DNA of 64,000 nt from Variovorax sp. 54. GTDB taxonomy: Bacteria > Pseudomonadota > Gammaproteobacteria > Burkholderiales > Burkholderiaceae_C. The stretch lies in the NCBI RefSeq assembly GCF_002754375.1, contig NZ_PEFF01000001.1, positions 2,356,001 through 2,420,000 on the forward strand, in the 5' to 3' direction. The translations under genes were made by a program, and so were the position numbers. The notes under the pieces were generated by a model. The model worked only from the letters and a program-made list of their open reading frames with translations, made no database searches and was not told the DNA's origin. Every line of letters starts with the position of its first letter. Position 1 is the stretch's first letter. Shown one piece after another: positions 53,752-63,350 of the stretch.

Positions 53752-54543
53752 TCAGCGCCCCGTGTAGACGGGCGCGCGCTTCTCGAGGAAGGCGGTCATG
53801 CCTTCGCGGAAATCGCGGGTCTGGGTGCACAGCACCTGGTTGCGGTCTTCCATGGCGATCACCGCTTCCATGCTGCCGGCGTCCACGGCGAAGCCCAACG
53901 CTTCTTTGGTGAGGCGCAGCGCCACAGGAGTGGCATTCAACATGTCGTCGGCCAGCGCCTGCGCCTCGGCCTGCAGCGCGGGCAGCGCGTCGACGCGGCT
54001 CACGAGGCCCAGCGCGTAGGCGCGTTGCGCGTCCATGAAGCGGCCGGTGAGCATGTATTCGGCCGCGACCGAACTGCCGACCATGCGCGGCAGAAAGTAG
54101 CTCACGCCCACGTCGCAGGCCGACAGGCCGATGCGGATGAAGGCCGCGTTCATGCGCGCGTCGGGCGTGGCCAGTCGCACGTCCGACGCCAGCGCCAGCG
54201 CAAAGCCGCCGCCGCTGGCCGCGCCCTGCACCACGCACACGATGGGCTGCGGGCAGCGCCGCATGGCCAGCATGATGTCGCGGATGCCCTTCTGCTGTTC
54301 GAGCATGTCGGCCACGCCGAGGTCTTCGCCGCCCGCCTGCGCCTTCAGGTCGAGCCCGGCGCAGAAGGCGCGGCCCGCGCCCTGCAGCACGACCACGCGC
54401 TCGGGGCTGCCCGCGTTCAGGCCTTCGAAGTACGCGCGCAGCGCGCGCACCAGCACCGGGTCGAGCGCGTTCAGGCGCTCGGGGCGGTTCAGCGTGAGCC
54501 AGGCGACACCGTCGCGCCGCTCGATCTGCAATACGTCGCTCAT
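53752..54543 (-). CDS. Enoyl-CoA hydratase/isomerase family protein
   Basis: A 263-residue crotonase-fold protein. It has FCAGLDLKAQAGG, the substrate loop, and VQGAASGGGFALALASDVR, in which the first catalytic Glu is Ala. The second region reads IGLSACDVGVSYFLPRMVG, typical of the subgroup with IGLSACDxGxS. The catalytic role is uncertain. It is 14 nt downstream of an acyl-CoA dehydrogenase gene. It resembles the crotonase at 60216-61037 in this motif. Confidence 0.87.
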   Translation of the reverse strand: MSDVLQIERRDGVAWLTLNRPERLNALDPVLVRALRAYFEGLNAGSPERVVVLQGAGRAFCAGLDLKAQAGGEDLGVADMLEQQKGIRDIMLAMRRCPQPIVCVVQGAASGGGFALALASDVRLATPDARMNAAFIRIGLSACDVGVSYFLPRMVGSSVAAEYMLTGRFMDAQRAYALGLVSRVDALPALQAEAQALADDMLNATPVALRLTKEALGFAVDAGSMEAVIAMEDRNQVLCTQTRDFREGMTAFLEKRAPVYTGR

Positions 54544-54557
54544 GACGTGGACCGCAT

Positions 54558-55709
54558 TCACAGCGCGCGCGAGATCACTTCTTTCATGATCTCGTTGGTG
54601 CCGCCGTAGATGCGCTGCACGCGCCCGTCGGCGTACATGCGCGCGACCATGTACTCGGTCATGAAGCCGTAGCCGCCGAAGAGCTGCAGGCACTCGTCGA
54701 CCACGCGGCCCTGCGTCTCGGAGGCCCAGAGCTTGGCCATGGAGGCGGTGGCGGTGTCGAGCCGGCCGGCCACGAGGTCTTCCACGCAGCGGTCGATGAA
54801 GGCGCGGCCGACCTTGATCTGCGTGGCGATCTCGGCCAGCTTGAACTTGGTGTTCTGGAACTCGGCGATCGGCTTGCCGAAGGCCTTGCGGTCGCGCACG
54901 TAGTCGAGCGTGGCCTGGTAGGCGCCTTCCATGGTGGCCAGCGCGTTCACGCCGATGATGGTGCGCTCGTACGGCAGGTCGCTCATGAGCTGGAAAAAGC
55001 CCTGCCCTTCCTGGCCGCCGAGCAGCGCATCGGCCGACACATGCACGTCGTCGAAGAACAGCTCGGAGGTGTCCTGCGCCTTCATGCCGATCTTGTCGAG
55101 CACGCGGCCCACGCGGTAGCCCTCGCAGCCCTCGGTCTCGACGATGAGGATCGAGGTGCCCTTGGCGCCCTGCGTCGGGTCGGTCTTGGCCACGACCAGC
55201 ACCACGCCCGCGAGAAAGCCGTTGGTAATGAAGGTCTTGGAGCCGCGGATGCGGTAGCTGCCGTCGGGCTGCTTCTCGGCGCGCGTGCGCACGCCCTGCA
55301 GGTCGGAGCCGGCGCCGGGCTCGGTCATGGCGATGGCGCCGACCAGCTCGCCGCGCGCCATGCGCGGCAGGTAGTTCAGCTTCTGCGCCTCGGTGCCGTG
55401 GTTCAAAAAGTAGTGCGCGACGATGGTGTGCACCGAGCTGGCCATGCCGCTGAGCGCTCGGCGCGCCTTCTCTTCGTAGAACACGGCCTCGTGGCGGAAG
55501 TCGCCGCCGGCGCCGCCGTAGGCCTCGGGAATGTCGGAACACAGCAGGCCGAGGGCGCCGGCCTTGCGCCACACCTCGTGGCCGACGTGGCCGCGCTTGC
55601 GCGCCTCTTCGTCGTGCGGCACGACTTCGGTCTCGACGAAACGCACCACGTTGTCGCGGTACAGCTCCAGTTCTTCGTCACTCCACGAGCGGCGGAAATC
55701 GATGGGCAT
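54558..55709 (-). CDS. Acyl-CoA dehydrogenase, long-chain/isovaleryl type
   Basis: A 383-residue acyl-CoA dehydrogenase. Motifs IAMTEPGAGSDLQGVRTRA and RGSKTFITNGFLAGVV bind FAD and substrate. The catalytic base is probably the Glu in DLPYERTIIGVNAL at helix G, as in long-chain and isovaleryl-CoA dehydrogenases. The C-terminal loop reads QRIYGGTNEIMKEVISR with Gly in the MCAD base position. The start at 55709 gives MPIDFRRSWSDEELELY. It is followed by the crotonase gene and preceded, 39 nt upstream, by an acyl-CoA ligase gene. Confidence 0.93.
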   Translation of the reverse strand: MPIDFRRSWSDEELELYRDNVVRFVETEVVPHDEEARKRGHVGHEVWRKAGALGLLCSDIPEAYGGAGGDFRHEAVFYEEKARRALSGMASSVHTIVAHYFLNHGTEAQKLNYLPRMARGELVGAIAMTEPGAGSDLQGVRTRAEKQPDGSYRIRGSKTFITNGFLAGVVLVVAKTDPTQGAKGTSILIVETEGCEGYRVGRVLDKIGMKAQDTSELFFDDVHVSADALLGGQEGQGFFQLMSDLPYERTIIGVNALATMEGAYQATLDYVRDRKAFGKPIAEFQNTKFKLAEIATQIKVGRAFIDRCVEDLVAGRLDTATASMAKLWASETQGRVVDECLQLFGGYGFMTEYMVARMYADGRVQRIYGGTNEIMKEVISRAL

Positions 55710-55748
55710 GGGGTGGTCCTTCAGTGTCTTGAAATGAGGGGAATGGGG

Positions 55749-57308
55749 TCAACCGACGCGGCGCTCTTTGCCGGCCCAGAAGGGCTCGCGCAGCTGGAAC
55801 TTCTGCAGCTTGCCGGCGGCCGACAGCGGCAGCGCGTCGCGGAACTCCACGCTGCGCGGGCACTTGTAGTTGGCGATCTGGTCGCGGCAATGCGCAATGA
55901 CGTCGTCGGCCGTGAGCGGCAGGCCTTCGCGCAACACGATCACCGCATGCACGCGCTCGCCCCACTTGTCGTCGGGCACGCCGATGACGGCAGACATGAG
56001 CACCTGCGGCATCTGGGCGATGGCGTTCTCGACCTCGGCCGAGTACACGTTCTCGCCACCGCTCACGATCATGTCCTTCATGCGGTCGACCACGAACAGC
56101 AGGCCGTGTTCGTCCATGTAGCCGCCGTCGCCGGTGTGCATCCAGCCGCCGCGCAGCGCGGCTTCGGTTTCGGCCGGCTTGTTCCAGTAGCCCTTCATGA
56201 CCATGGGGCCGCGCGCGCAGATCTCGCCGACCTGGCCGGGGGGCACTTCGTTGTCTTCGCCGTCGACGATGCGGATCTCGGCCACGGGCACCGGCGTGCC
56301 GGCCGCGCGCAGCAGGCGGTTGCGGTCGGGGCCTGGCAGGTGGAAGTGCGGCATCAGCACTGCCACGGTGGGCGACAGCTCGGTCATGCCGTAGGCCTGC
56401 GAGAAGCTGGTGGCGGGCAGCGCGGCCATGGCCTGCTCGAGCAGCGCCACGTCGATGGGCGCGGCGCCGTACAGCAGCATCTGCAGGCTCGAGAGGTCGA
56501 ACTCGGCAAAGCGCGGGTGCTCGATCACACGTTTGATCATGGTGGGCACCAGGAACATCTCGGTGGCGCGCGCGGCCTGGATGGCCTGCAGGATCGCCAC
56601 CTCGTCGAACATCGGCACCACGTGCTGCGGAACCAGCCGCAGGATGCTCTGCAGCGACAGCCCGCAACCGGCCACATGGAACATGGGCACGGCGATGACC
56701 ACGGCGGCGTTGCGCGTCTCGCGCGGCACCGCGGCCACCGAACTCAGCGCGTTGATGTAAAGGCTGCCGTGCGTGAGCATCACGCCCTTGGGTCGGCCGG
56801 TGGTGCCGCCGGTGTACATGATGGCGGCCAGCTCGTCGGCGCTGTGCGGCGCGTCGTCGATGGGCTGCGCGTCGGCCAGCAGCGCCTCGTAGCCGACCAT
56901 GCCTTCGGGCACGGGGCCGTCGCCGCAATACACCACGGTGCGCAGCGAGCTCGAGAGTTTGCGCAGCTCGCCGGCCATGGGTGCGAACAGGTCGTCGACC
57001 AGCAGGATGCGCGTGTCGCAGTCGTCCAGCGAGTAGGCGACCTCCTTCGGGTTCCAGCGGATGTTCACCGGGTTGATGACGCCGCCGCCCCACCAGGTGC
57101 CGAAGAAGAACTCGACGAAGCGGTGCGAGTTGAGGCTCATCATGCCGACGCGGTCGCCGCGCGCCATGCCGAGCTGCTGCAGCACGGCGCCCAGGCGCGC
57201 CACGCGGTCGGTGAGCGTCGCGAAGTCGAGGCGATGGCTGCCGCAGACCACGGCGGTTTCGCGGGCCTTCTCGCGGCGGCCTTTGTGCAGGGGCTGGGTG
57301 AGGAACAT
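55749..57308 (-). CDS. AMP-forming acyl-CoA ligase
   Basis: A 519-residue adenylate-forming ligase. The phosphate loop is YTGGTTGRPKGVMLTHG, and QAYGMTELSPTVAVL and GGWMHTGDGGYMDEHG follow. The hinge and Lys motifs are DRMKDMIVSGGENVYSAEVE and SAAGKLQKFQLREPF. It is a near relative of the ligase at 16077-17630, down to TWWGGGVINPVNIRWNPKEV. A second, more divergent ligase gene is immediately upstream, 35 nt away. The substrate is probably a medium- or long-chain fatty acid. Confidence 0.93.
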   Translation of the reverse strand: MFLTQPLHKGRREKARETAVVCGSHRLDFATLTDRVARLGAVLQQLGMARGDRVGMMSLNSHRFVEFFFGTWWGGGVINPVNIRWNPKEVAYSLDDCDTRILLVDDLFAPMAGELRKLSSSLRTVVYCGDGPVPEGMVGYEALLADAQPIDDAPHSADELAAIMYTGGTTGRPKGVMLTHGSLYINALSSVAAVPRETRNAAVVIAVPMFHVAGCGLSLQSILRLVPQHVVPMFDEVAILQAIQAARATEMFLVPTMIKRVIEHPRFAEFDLSSLQMLLYGAAPIDVALLEQAMAALPATSFSQAYGMTELSPTVAVLMPHFHLPGPDRNRLLRAAGTPVPVAEIRIVDGEDNEVPPGQVGEICARGPMVMKGYWNKPAETEAALRGGWMHTGDGGYMDEHGLLFVVDRMKDMIVSGGENVYSAEVENAIAQMPQVLMSAVIGVPDDKWGERVHAVIVLREGLPLTADDVIAHCRDQIANYKCPRSVEFRDALPLSAAGKLQKFQLREPFWAGKERRVG

Positions 57309-57343
57309 GGGTGTCGTCTCCTTGGTGGTTGTGCGTTCTGGCT

Positions 57344-58930
57344 TCAGGCAACCTTGCGCGCGCGACCGGCCCAGTGCGGCTCGCGCAGGCGGTACTTCAT
57401 GACCTTGCCGGCGCCCGAGATCGGCAGCGCCTCGGTGAACGCCACGCTGCGCGGGCACTTGTAGCCGGCGATCAGTTCGCGGCAGTGGGCGATGAGCGCG
57501 TCGGCATTCGCATCGCTGCCGGGCTTGCGCACCACCACCGCATGCACGGCCTCGCCCCAGCGCTCGTCGGGCACGCCGATGACGGCGGCGGCGGCCACGG
57601 CGGGGTGGCGTGCGAGTGCGCCCTCGACCTCGGCGCAGTAGATGTTCTCGCCGCCGCTCACGATCATGTCCTTGTAGCGGTCGACGATGAAGACGAATCC
57701 GTCGTCGTCCATGCGCGCGGCGTCGCCGGTGTGCATCCAGCCATCGCGCAGCGCGGCGGCCGTCTGCTCGGGCAGGTTCCAGTAGCCCTGCATCACGCAC
57801 GGGCTGCGCACGGTGAGTTCGCCGACGGTGCCGCGCGGCACCTCGCGGCCGTCGCTGTCGCAGACGCGCAGGTCGATGCCCGAGAGCGCCTGCCCGGCCG
57901 AGGCGAGCTTGCCGAGCTTGCGGCCTTCGGGCGAGTGGTAGTGGCGCGTGAGGTAGCTCACGCCGGCCGACAGCTCGGTCATGCCGTAGCCCTGCGCGAA
58001 CTCGGCCTGCGGAAAGGTGGCGAAGGCGCGCTCCAGCAGTGCCTCAGTGATCGGCGAGGCGCCGTAGCCGACGAAGCGCACGCTCGACAGGTCGGCCTGC
58101 GCGGTGCGCGGGTCGTCGACCAGCATCTGCAACATTGCGGGCACGGCCATGAGGTTGGTGGCGCGGTCGCGTTCGATGGCGGCGAGCATGCCGTCCACCG
58201 AGAAGCCCGGCAGGATGATCTGCGCGCAGCCCATGAGCACGCCGCGCAGCAGAAACGACAGCCCCGCCAGGTGGAAGAGCGGCGCCACCTGCAAGAGCCG
58301 CGCGCTGTCGTCGAAGAAGGCGCCGAGCATCGAGACCTGCGCATTGATCACCAGCGCCGCCTGGCTGAGCATCACGCCTTTGGGTCGGCCGGTGGTGCCG
58401 CCGGTGTAGAACACGCCGGCCAGGTCGTCGCCGCCGCGCAGCGCGTCGGGCACGGGCTCGCTTTCGCGGATCAGGGCTTCGCAGTCGGTCATTCCAGTCG
58501 GCGCCTGGCGCTCGCCCATGTAGACCCAGGTGGTGACGGCGCGTGCGGCGGCGCGCAGCTCGGCGGCCACGGGCAGGAACTGGTCGTCGACGAACAGGAT
58601 GCCGGTGGCGCAGTCGTCGAGCGAGTGCGCCATCTCGGTCACGCTCCAGCGCGTGTTGACCGGGTTGACCACGCCGCCGGCCCACCACACGGCCAGGTAG
58701 TACTCCAGCGTGCGGTCGGCGTTGAGCGCGAGCACGCCCACGCGGTCGCCGGGCCGCACGCCCAGGCGGCGCAGCGCGCCCGCGAGGCGCGCGACGCGAT
58801 CACCGAGTTCGCCGTAGGTGCGCGTGCGCCCCTGGAACACGGTGGCGACGGCGCGTGGGCTGCACTGCACGGCGCGGTGCAGGGCCTGCGTGAGGTACAG
58901 CTTCGGTTGCAACGGTTGCATGGATTGCAT
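57344..58930 (-). CDS. AMP-forming acyl-CoA ligase
   Basis: A 528-residue adenylate-forming ligase. The phosphate loop is FYTGGTTGRPKGVMLSQ, with GYGMTELSAGVSYLTRH and DRYKDMIVSGGENIYCAEVE; the catalytic Lys is in ISGAGKVMKYRLREPH. The start at 58930 (MQSMQPLQPK) follows AGGAGCCCGTGCCC; alternatives up to 58981 exist. It clusters with the ligase at 55749, which suggests different chain lengths or substrates. The racemase-like gene precedes it, 75 nt away. Confidence 0.92.
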   Translation of the reverse strand: MQSMQPLQPKLYLTQALHRAVQCSPRAVATVFQGRTRTYGELGDRVARLAGALRRLGVRPGDRVGVLALNADRTLEYYLAVWWAGGVVNPVNTRWSVTEMAHSLDDCATGILFVDDQFLPVAAELRAAARAVTTWVYMGERQAPTGMTDCEALIRESEPVPDALRGGDDLAGVFYTGGTTGRPKGVMLSQAALVINAQVSMLGAFFDDSARLLQVAPLFHLAGLSFLLRGVLMGCAQIILPGFSVDGMLAAIERDRATNLMAVPAMLQMLVDDPRTAQADLSSVRFVGYGASPITEALLERAFATFPQAEFAQGYGMTELSAGVSYLTRHYHSPEGRKLGKLASAGQALSGIDLRVCDSDGREVPRGTVGELTVRSPCVMQGYWNLPEQTAAALRDGWMHTGDAARMDDDGFVFIVDRYKDMIVSGGENIYCAEVEGALARHPAVAAAAVIGVPDERWGEAVHAVVVRKPGSDANADALIAHCRELIAGYKCPRSVAFTEALPISGAGKVMKYRLREPHWAGRARKVA

Positions 58931-59005
58931 GGGCACGGGCTCCTGTCGGTGCGTGAATGCCATGCATGCGCGAACGCGCATGCCCGGGGGAAAAGACGAG
59001 AAACG

Positions 59006-60109
59006 TCAGCGCGCTTCGGCCACGGGCGCAGCGGCACCCCAGCGCTGCAGCAGCGCCCGCCCGTCGTCGGGCGACACGGCCGGCGGCACGACCGGCGCGG
59101 TGCGGCTGAAGCGCGGCGCGGGCGCGGGCTGCACCACGCCACCCACGGTGGCGAAGGTGCCGCGCGCCACGTTGTGCGGGTGCTGCGGGGCTTCGTCCCA
59201 GTCAAGCACGGGGGCAAAGCAGGCGTCGCTGCCTTCGAGCAGCACGCACCATTCGTCGCGCGTGCGGGTGCGGAACACATCGGCCAGGCGCAGCTTGAGC
59301 AGCGGCCAGCGGTCGGCGTCCATCTGGGCGTCGAAGGCGGGGTCGTCAACCAGGCCGCAGCGCTCGCGCAGCAGCGCATAGAACTGCGGTTCGATGGAAC
59401 CGATGGCCACGTACTTGCCGTCGGCGCAGGCGTAGGTGTCGTAGAAGTGGGCACCGCCGTCGAGCATGTTCTCGCCGCGCTGGTTGCTCCACTGGCCGGC
59501 CGACTTGAAGCCGTACATCATGGCCGACAGCAAGGCAGCGCCGTCGGTCATGGCGGCATCGACCACCTGGCCCTGGCCCGAACTTTTCACCTCGTGCAGC
59601 GCCGCCAGCAGGCCGAAGGCCAGCAGCATGGCGCCGCCGCCGAAATCGCCCACGTAGTTCAGCGGCGGCACGGGCGCCTCGCCCGAGCGGCCGATGGCGT
59701 GCAGCGCGCCGCTGATGGCGATGTAGTTGATGTCGTGGCCGGCCGCGTGCGCCAGCGGGCCGTGCTGGCCCCAGCCGGTCATGCGGCCATAGACCAGGCG
59801 CGGGTTGCGCGCATGGCATTCGGCCGGGCCCAGGCCCAGGCGTTCCATCACGCCGGGGCGGAAGCCCTCGATGAGGATGTCGGCGCGCGCGATGGCGTCG
59901 AGCACCGGAGCGGCGGCGCCGGGGGCGCGCAGGTCGACCTCCCAGGTGCTGCGCCCGCGCGCCAGGATGTCGTGGGGGTCGCGCCGCGTGCCGGGGCGCG
60001 TGATGCGCAGCACCTCCGCGCCCATGTCGGCGAACAGCATCGCGCAAAAGGGGCCGGGGCCGATGCCGGCCATCTCGACGACCCGAAGTCCTTTCAGGGG
60101 TCCTGCCAT
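59006..60109 (-). CDS. Alpha-methylacyl-CoA racemase-like (CaiB/BaiF family)
   Basis: A 367-residue protein of the AMACR/MCR branch of the CaiB family. The catalytic His of MCR (H126) corresponds to H125 in [15 protein letters not shown] and the Asp (D156) to D155 in [15 protein letters not shown]. The C-terminus has typical [17 protein letters not shown]. It interconverts 2R- and 2S-methylacyl-CoA so that branched chains can enter beta-oxidation. Site G lies 72 nt upstream, with CAAGAT (complement of 60155-60160) as -10 candidate. It is followed by the acyl-CoA ligase gene and preceded by a crotonase gene. Confidence 0.92.
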   Translation of the reverse strand: MAGPLKGLRVVEMAGIGPGPFCAMLFADMGAEVLRITRPGTRRDPHDILARGRSTWEVDLRAPGAAAPVLDAIARADILIEGFRPGVMERLGLGPAECHARNPRLVYGRMTGWGQHGPLAHAAGHDINYIAISGALHAIGRSGEAPVPPLNYVGDFGGGAMLLAFGLLAALHEVKSSGQGQVVDAAMTDGAALLSAMMYGFKSAGQWSNQRGENMLDGGAHFYDTYACADGKYVAIGSIEPQFYALLRERCGLVDDPAFDAQMDADRWPLLKLRLADVFRTRTRDEWCVLLEGSDACFAPVLDWDEAPQHPHNVARGTFATVGGVVQPAPAPRFSRTAPVVPPAVSPDDGRALLQRWGAAAPVAEAR

Positions 60110-60181
60110 GTGTGTCTCCTCTGGCGCGCACCCGGCGGCCTGTTGTGTAGAGGCATCTTGGCGCGCGGGCGCCGGCGTCGC

Positions 60182-60199
60182 ATCGTCCGAAGCGACGAA
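60182..60199. promoter_or_regulatory. Operator site G, in front of the racemase gene
   Basis: ATCGTCCGAAGCGACGAA. On the minus strand CAAGAT (complement of 60155-60160) begins 21 nt beyond it. It sits in the short gap between the crotonase stop at 60216 and the racemase start. Confidence 0.75.
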
Positions 60200-60215
60200 A
60201 CCGAAGCGAGACGGT

Positions 60216-61037
60216 TCAACGGCCCGTGAAGACGGGCGCGCGCTTGGCCGCGAAGGCGGCGGCGGCCTCGCGGAAATCCTCGGTCTTCAGCGCCAGCACC
60301 TGGGCGCGGTTTTCCACCTCGAGCGCGGCGTCGAGGCTCGGGGCTTCGAGGTTGGCCCACATGAGCTGCTTGGTGTGGCGCGTGGCGTAGGGGCTGTTGC
60401 GCAGCACGTCGGCGGCCATGGCGAGCGCGCGCGGCAGCAACGCGTCGTCGTCGACCAGCGCGGCGACCAGGCCGATGCGCTCGGCCTCGTCGGCCGGCAC
60501 GGGTCGGCCCGTGAGCATGAGCTCGAAGGCGCGCGAGGCGCCCACCAGCCGCGGCAGGTGGTAGCTGATGCCGCACTCGCCGGCCGTGAGGCCGATGCGC
60601 ACCGCGCCCACATGGAACGACGCCGAGCGCGCGGCCACGCGGATGTCGGCGCCCAGCGTGAGTGCAAAGCCCGCACCCACGGCCACGCCGTTGACGGCGG
60701 CGATCACCACCTTGTCGAGCGCGCGCAGCCGCCGCACCATGCCGGCGAACAGCTCCTGCCCCGTCATCAGGTCGGCCACCGAAGGCTCGCCTTCAAGCGG
60801 TTGGTCGTCGCGGCGCGTGAGCGGCGTCGTGAGGTCCCAGCCGGCGCAGAAGCCGCGCCCCGCGCCGGTGAGCACCAGCACGCGCACGCTGTCGTCCTGC
60901 GCCAGCGCATCGAGCGCGGCGCACAGGCGCCGCACCGTGGGCTGGCTCAGCGCGTTGAGGCGCGCCGGGCGGTTCAGCGTGAGCAGCGCGATGCCTTCGC
61001 GGCTGCGGTCGATGAGGATGTCATCGGTGTCGGACAT
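60216..61037 (-). CDS. Enoyl-CoA hydratase/isomerase family protein
   Basis: A 273-residue crotonase-fold protein. [20 protein letters not shown] holds the oxyanion loop, and [19 protein letters not shown] is the second motif, with Glu in GEC. The loop [19 protein letters not shown] binds the acyl-CoA. The first hydratase Glu is missing, so it may catalyse another crotonase-type reaction. It follows the second crotonase gene by 18 nt. It ends VFTGR, like the crotonase at 53752. Confidence 0.88.
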   Translation of the reverse strand: MSDTDDILIDRSREGIALLTLNRPARLNALSQPTVRRLCAALDALAQDDSVRVLVLTGAGRGFCAGWDLTTPLTRRDDQPLEGEPSVADLMTGQELFAGMVRRLRALDKVVIAAVNGVAVGAGFALTLGADIRVAARSASFHVGAVRIGLTAGECGISYHLPRLVGASRAFELMLTGRPVPADEAERIGLVAALVDDDALLPRALAMAADVLRNSPYATRHTKQLMWANLEAPSLDAALEVENRAQVLALKTEDFREAAAAFAAKRAPVFTGR

Positions 61038-61055
61038 GGGGCTCTTTCCTTTGCT

Positions 61056-61835
61056 TCAGCGACCGCTCCAATGCGGCGCGCGCTTTTCGATGAAAGCGCG
61101 CGGACCTTCCTTGAAGTCTTCGCTCGCGGCCACGCGCTCGAAGGCGTCGCGCGTGAGGGCGCGCAGCGCGGCCTCGTCGAGCCCGCTGTTCGCCTCGCGT
61201 GCCACGCGCAGGCTCTGGCGCACCGCCACCGGGGCGTTGCGCGCGATCTCGGCGGCCAGCGCCAGCGCGGCTTCGCGCAGACCGTCCACATCGTCCACGA
61301 GGCGATTGACCAGGCCGAAGCCGTGCGCGCGCTCGGCATCGAGCTGCCCCGCCGTGAGGATCAGTTCGAGCGCGATGTTCGGCGGAATGGCGCGCGGCAG
61401 CCGGTACAGCCCGCCCGCCGCGGCGATCAGCCCGCGCAGAACTTCGGGCAGGCCGAAGGCCGCCTGCCGCACGGCCACGACGAGGTCGCAGGCCAGCACG
61501 AGTTCGGTGCCGCCGGCCAGCGCCTTGCCGTTGACCGCGGCGATCCACGGCTTGCTGCGCTCGCGGTACACGAAGCCCGCGAAGCCGCCGCGCTCGGTGC
61601 GCAGCGCGCTGCCGCGGCCGGCCGACACTTCTTTCAAGTCGGCGCCCGCGCAGAAGGCCTCGCGGCCCGCGCCCGTGAGCACGACGGCGCGGATGTCGTC
61701 GTCGGCCTCGGTGGCATCGACGGCAGCTTCGAGCCCCGTCGCCACATCGCCGTTGACGGCATTGCGCGCCTCGGGGCGGTCGATGGTGACGAGAGCGACG
61801 TGGCCCGGCAGGCGTTCGACGGTGACTGCGCTCAT
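61056..61835 (-). CDS. Enoyl-CoA hydratase
   Basis: A 259-residue crotonase. Both catalytic Glu residues are present: AVNGKALAGGTELVLACDL and FGLPEVLRGLIAAAGG. It is thus the best candidate among the small crotonases of the window for a true hydratase. The ATG at 61835 overlaps the stop of the thiolase-like gene (ATGA). It is followed by a crotonase of different type. It ends PHWSGR. Confidence 0.92.
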   Translation of the reverse strand: MSAVTVERLPGHVALVTIDRPEARNAVNGDVATGLEAAVDATEADDDIRAVVLTGAGREAFCAGADLKEVSAGRGSALRTERGGFAGFVYRERSKPWIAAVNGKALAGGTELVLACDLVVAVRQAAFGLPEVLRGLIAAAGGLYRLPRAIPPNIALELILTAGQLDAERAHGFGLVNRLVDDVDGLREAALALAAEIARNAPVAVRQSLRVAREANSGLDEAALRALTRDAFERVAASEDFKEGPRAFIEKRAPHWSGR

Positions 61836-63346
61836 GACACGCTCCAGTTCAAAAGATCGTCCGCGCCCGCCGTCACCGTGCCGCCGCAACCGACGGGGCT
61901 GCGGTCGAGACCGGTCAGCACCTTCAGCGAAGCCGTGTCCGTGGCCTCGACGCGCGCCATGAGCCGTTCGCCGGCCGGCGTGCGCGCGATCACGATGCCC
62001 TGCGAGGGCTGGCCGTCGCGGCCATAGACCACGGTGAAGGTCTCCAGCGTGGCGGCGCCCGCGTACTGCAGCACCAGCGGCGGCACCGGCCCGCGCCGCG
62101 CGTCGGCGGCGGCCTGCACGCTGTAGTCGGGCTTCGGCAGCCCCTGCGGCGGTGGGCTGGAACCGAGCACCAGCGCGTGGTGCTTGGTGACGTACTCGCC
62201 CTGCCCGTAGAGCAGCGCGGCCTTGCCCTTCGGCGCCTCGCGCAGCGCGCGCACCAGGCCGGCGGCGGCATGCGTCATGTAGTCGTTGAGCGGCGCGCCG
62301 AAGAAGCTCAGGCCGCCGGTGGAGGTCATGCGTGCCTCGGGTGCGAGGCCCAGCGTGCGGCGCGCCATCTTGGGCACGATGGGGAAGCAGCTGTACAGCT
62401 CCAGCATCTCGAAGGCCGAAGCATCGCCGCCGACCTGCGCGAGCACGGTTTCCATCACCAGGTCCTGCGCGTGCGAGCGGTGGTACTGGTCGCGCTGCAG
62501 GTAGTCGCGCGGCTCGCGCGCGGCGGCGCCGTCCCACACGTAGACCCAGCGATCTTCGGGAATGCCGAGTTCGCGCGCATGGCCCACGCTGGTGAGCAGC
62601 ACGGCCGCGCCCATGTTGACCAGCGGATTGGCCACCATGTGCTTGGTGTAGGGCCAGGCGATGAGGCGGTTGGCCGCATCGATGCGCGCGATGTCTTCGG
62701 GCGTGAAGGGCTTGCGCAGCCAGGCGTAGGGGTTGGCGGCGGCCACCTCGGAGTAGCGCGCCCACAGGCGCGACGACTCGTCCTGCGCCTGGCGCGGCGT
62801 CTGGCCCCAGTGGGCGAGCGCGGCGTTTTCGTAGAGGGGGTAGATGGTGGTCGGCATGGCCGCGCCGAGCTTGATCGCCACGGGGTGGCAGATGTCGGTG
62901 CCGCGCACCAGCTTCACGCTGTCGTCGCGCGGCGTCCAGGCCAGCGGCGTGCCGAGCTTGGCGGCGGCATCGACCGTGTAGCGCGCCTCGGCGCCGGTGA
63001 CGGCCGCCACTTTGCTCTCGCCGCGCGCGATGCGCAGCGCGGCTTCGTGGATGTAGCGCACCGGCGATTCGCCGCCGGTCTCGCCATAGACGCTGCGCGC
63101 CGGGCTGCAGCCCAGGCGCGCGTTGAGCAGCGCGGGCGCGTCGGTGTAGGGCCACGAGTACTCGCAGACGATGTCGAGCGAATCGAGGCCGGCCAGCAGC
63201 GCAGCGGCGCCGCTGTCCTGTTCGGCCGCGCGCATGGCGCGTGCCATCAGCTCGATGGGTTCGAGGCCTTCGGCGGCCTCCTTGGTGCGGTGCGTGATTT
63301 CGCCGACGCCGACGATGACCGGCGTGCGGTCGTCCAGTGCTGTCAT
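61832..63346 (-). CDS. Thiolase-like protein without catalytic Cys, with extra C-terminal domain
   Basis: A 504-residue thiolase-fold protein (about 110 residues longer than usual). At the nucleophile position (near 91-95) the sequence reads GETGGESPVRYIHEA and has no Cys. The HPxGxTG motif of thiolases is also missing; the corresponding region is GGLSFFGAPLNDYMTHA. The C-terminal 80 residues, with VVYGRDGQPSQGIVIARTPAGERLMARVEAT, are an additional small beta domain. These traits match the thiolase-like protein type 1 described from mycobacteria. It probably does not cleave 3-ketoacyl-CoA; it may bind acyl-CoA or act in another condensation. It lies four bases upstream of a dehydrogenase gene end. 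Confidence 0.87.
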   Translation of the reverse strand: MTALDDRTPVIVGVGEITHRTKEAAEGLEPIELMARAMRAAEQDSGAAALLAGLDSLDIVCEYSWPYTDAPALLNARLGCSPARSVYGETGGESPVRYIHEAALRIARGESKVAAVTGAEARYTVDAAAKLGTPLAWTPRDDSVKLVRGTDICHPVAIKLGAAMPTTIYPLYENAALAHWGQTPRQAQDESSRLWARYSEVAAANPYAWLRKPFTPEDIARIDAANRLIAWPYTKHMVANPLVNMGAAVLLTSVGHARELGIPEDRWVYVWDGAAAREPRDYLQRDQYHRSHAQDLVMETVLAQVGGDASAFEMLELYSCFPIVPKMARRTLGLAPEARMTSTGGLSFFGAPLNDYMTHAAAGLVRALREAPKGKAALLYGQGEYVTKHHALVLGSSPPPQGLPKPDYSVQAAADARRGPVPPLVLQYAGAATLETFTVVYGRDGQPSQGIVIARTPAGERLMARVEATDTASLKVLTGLDRSPVGCGGTVTAGADDLLNWSVS

Positions 63347-63350
63347 GGGT

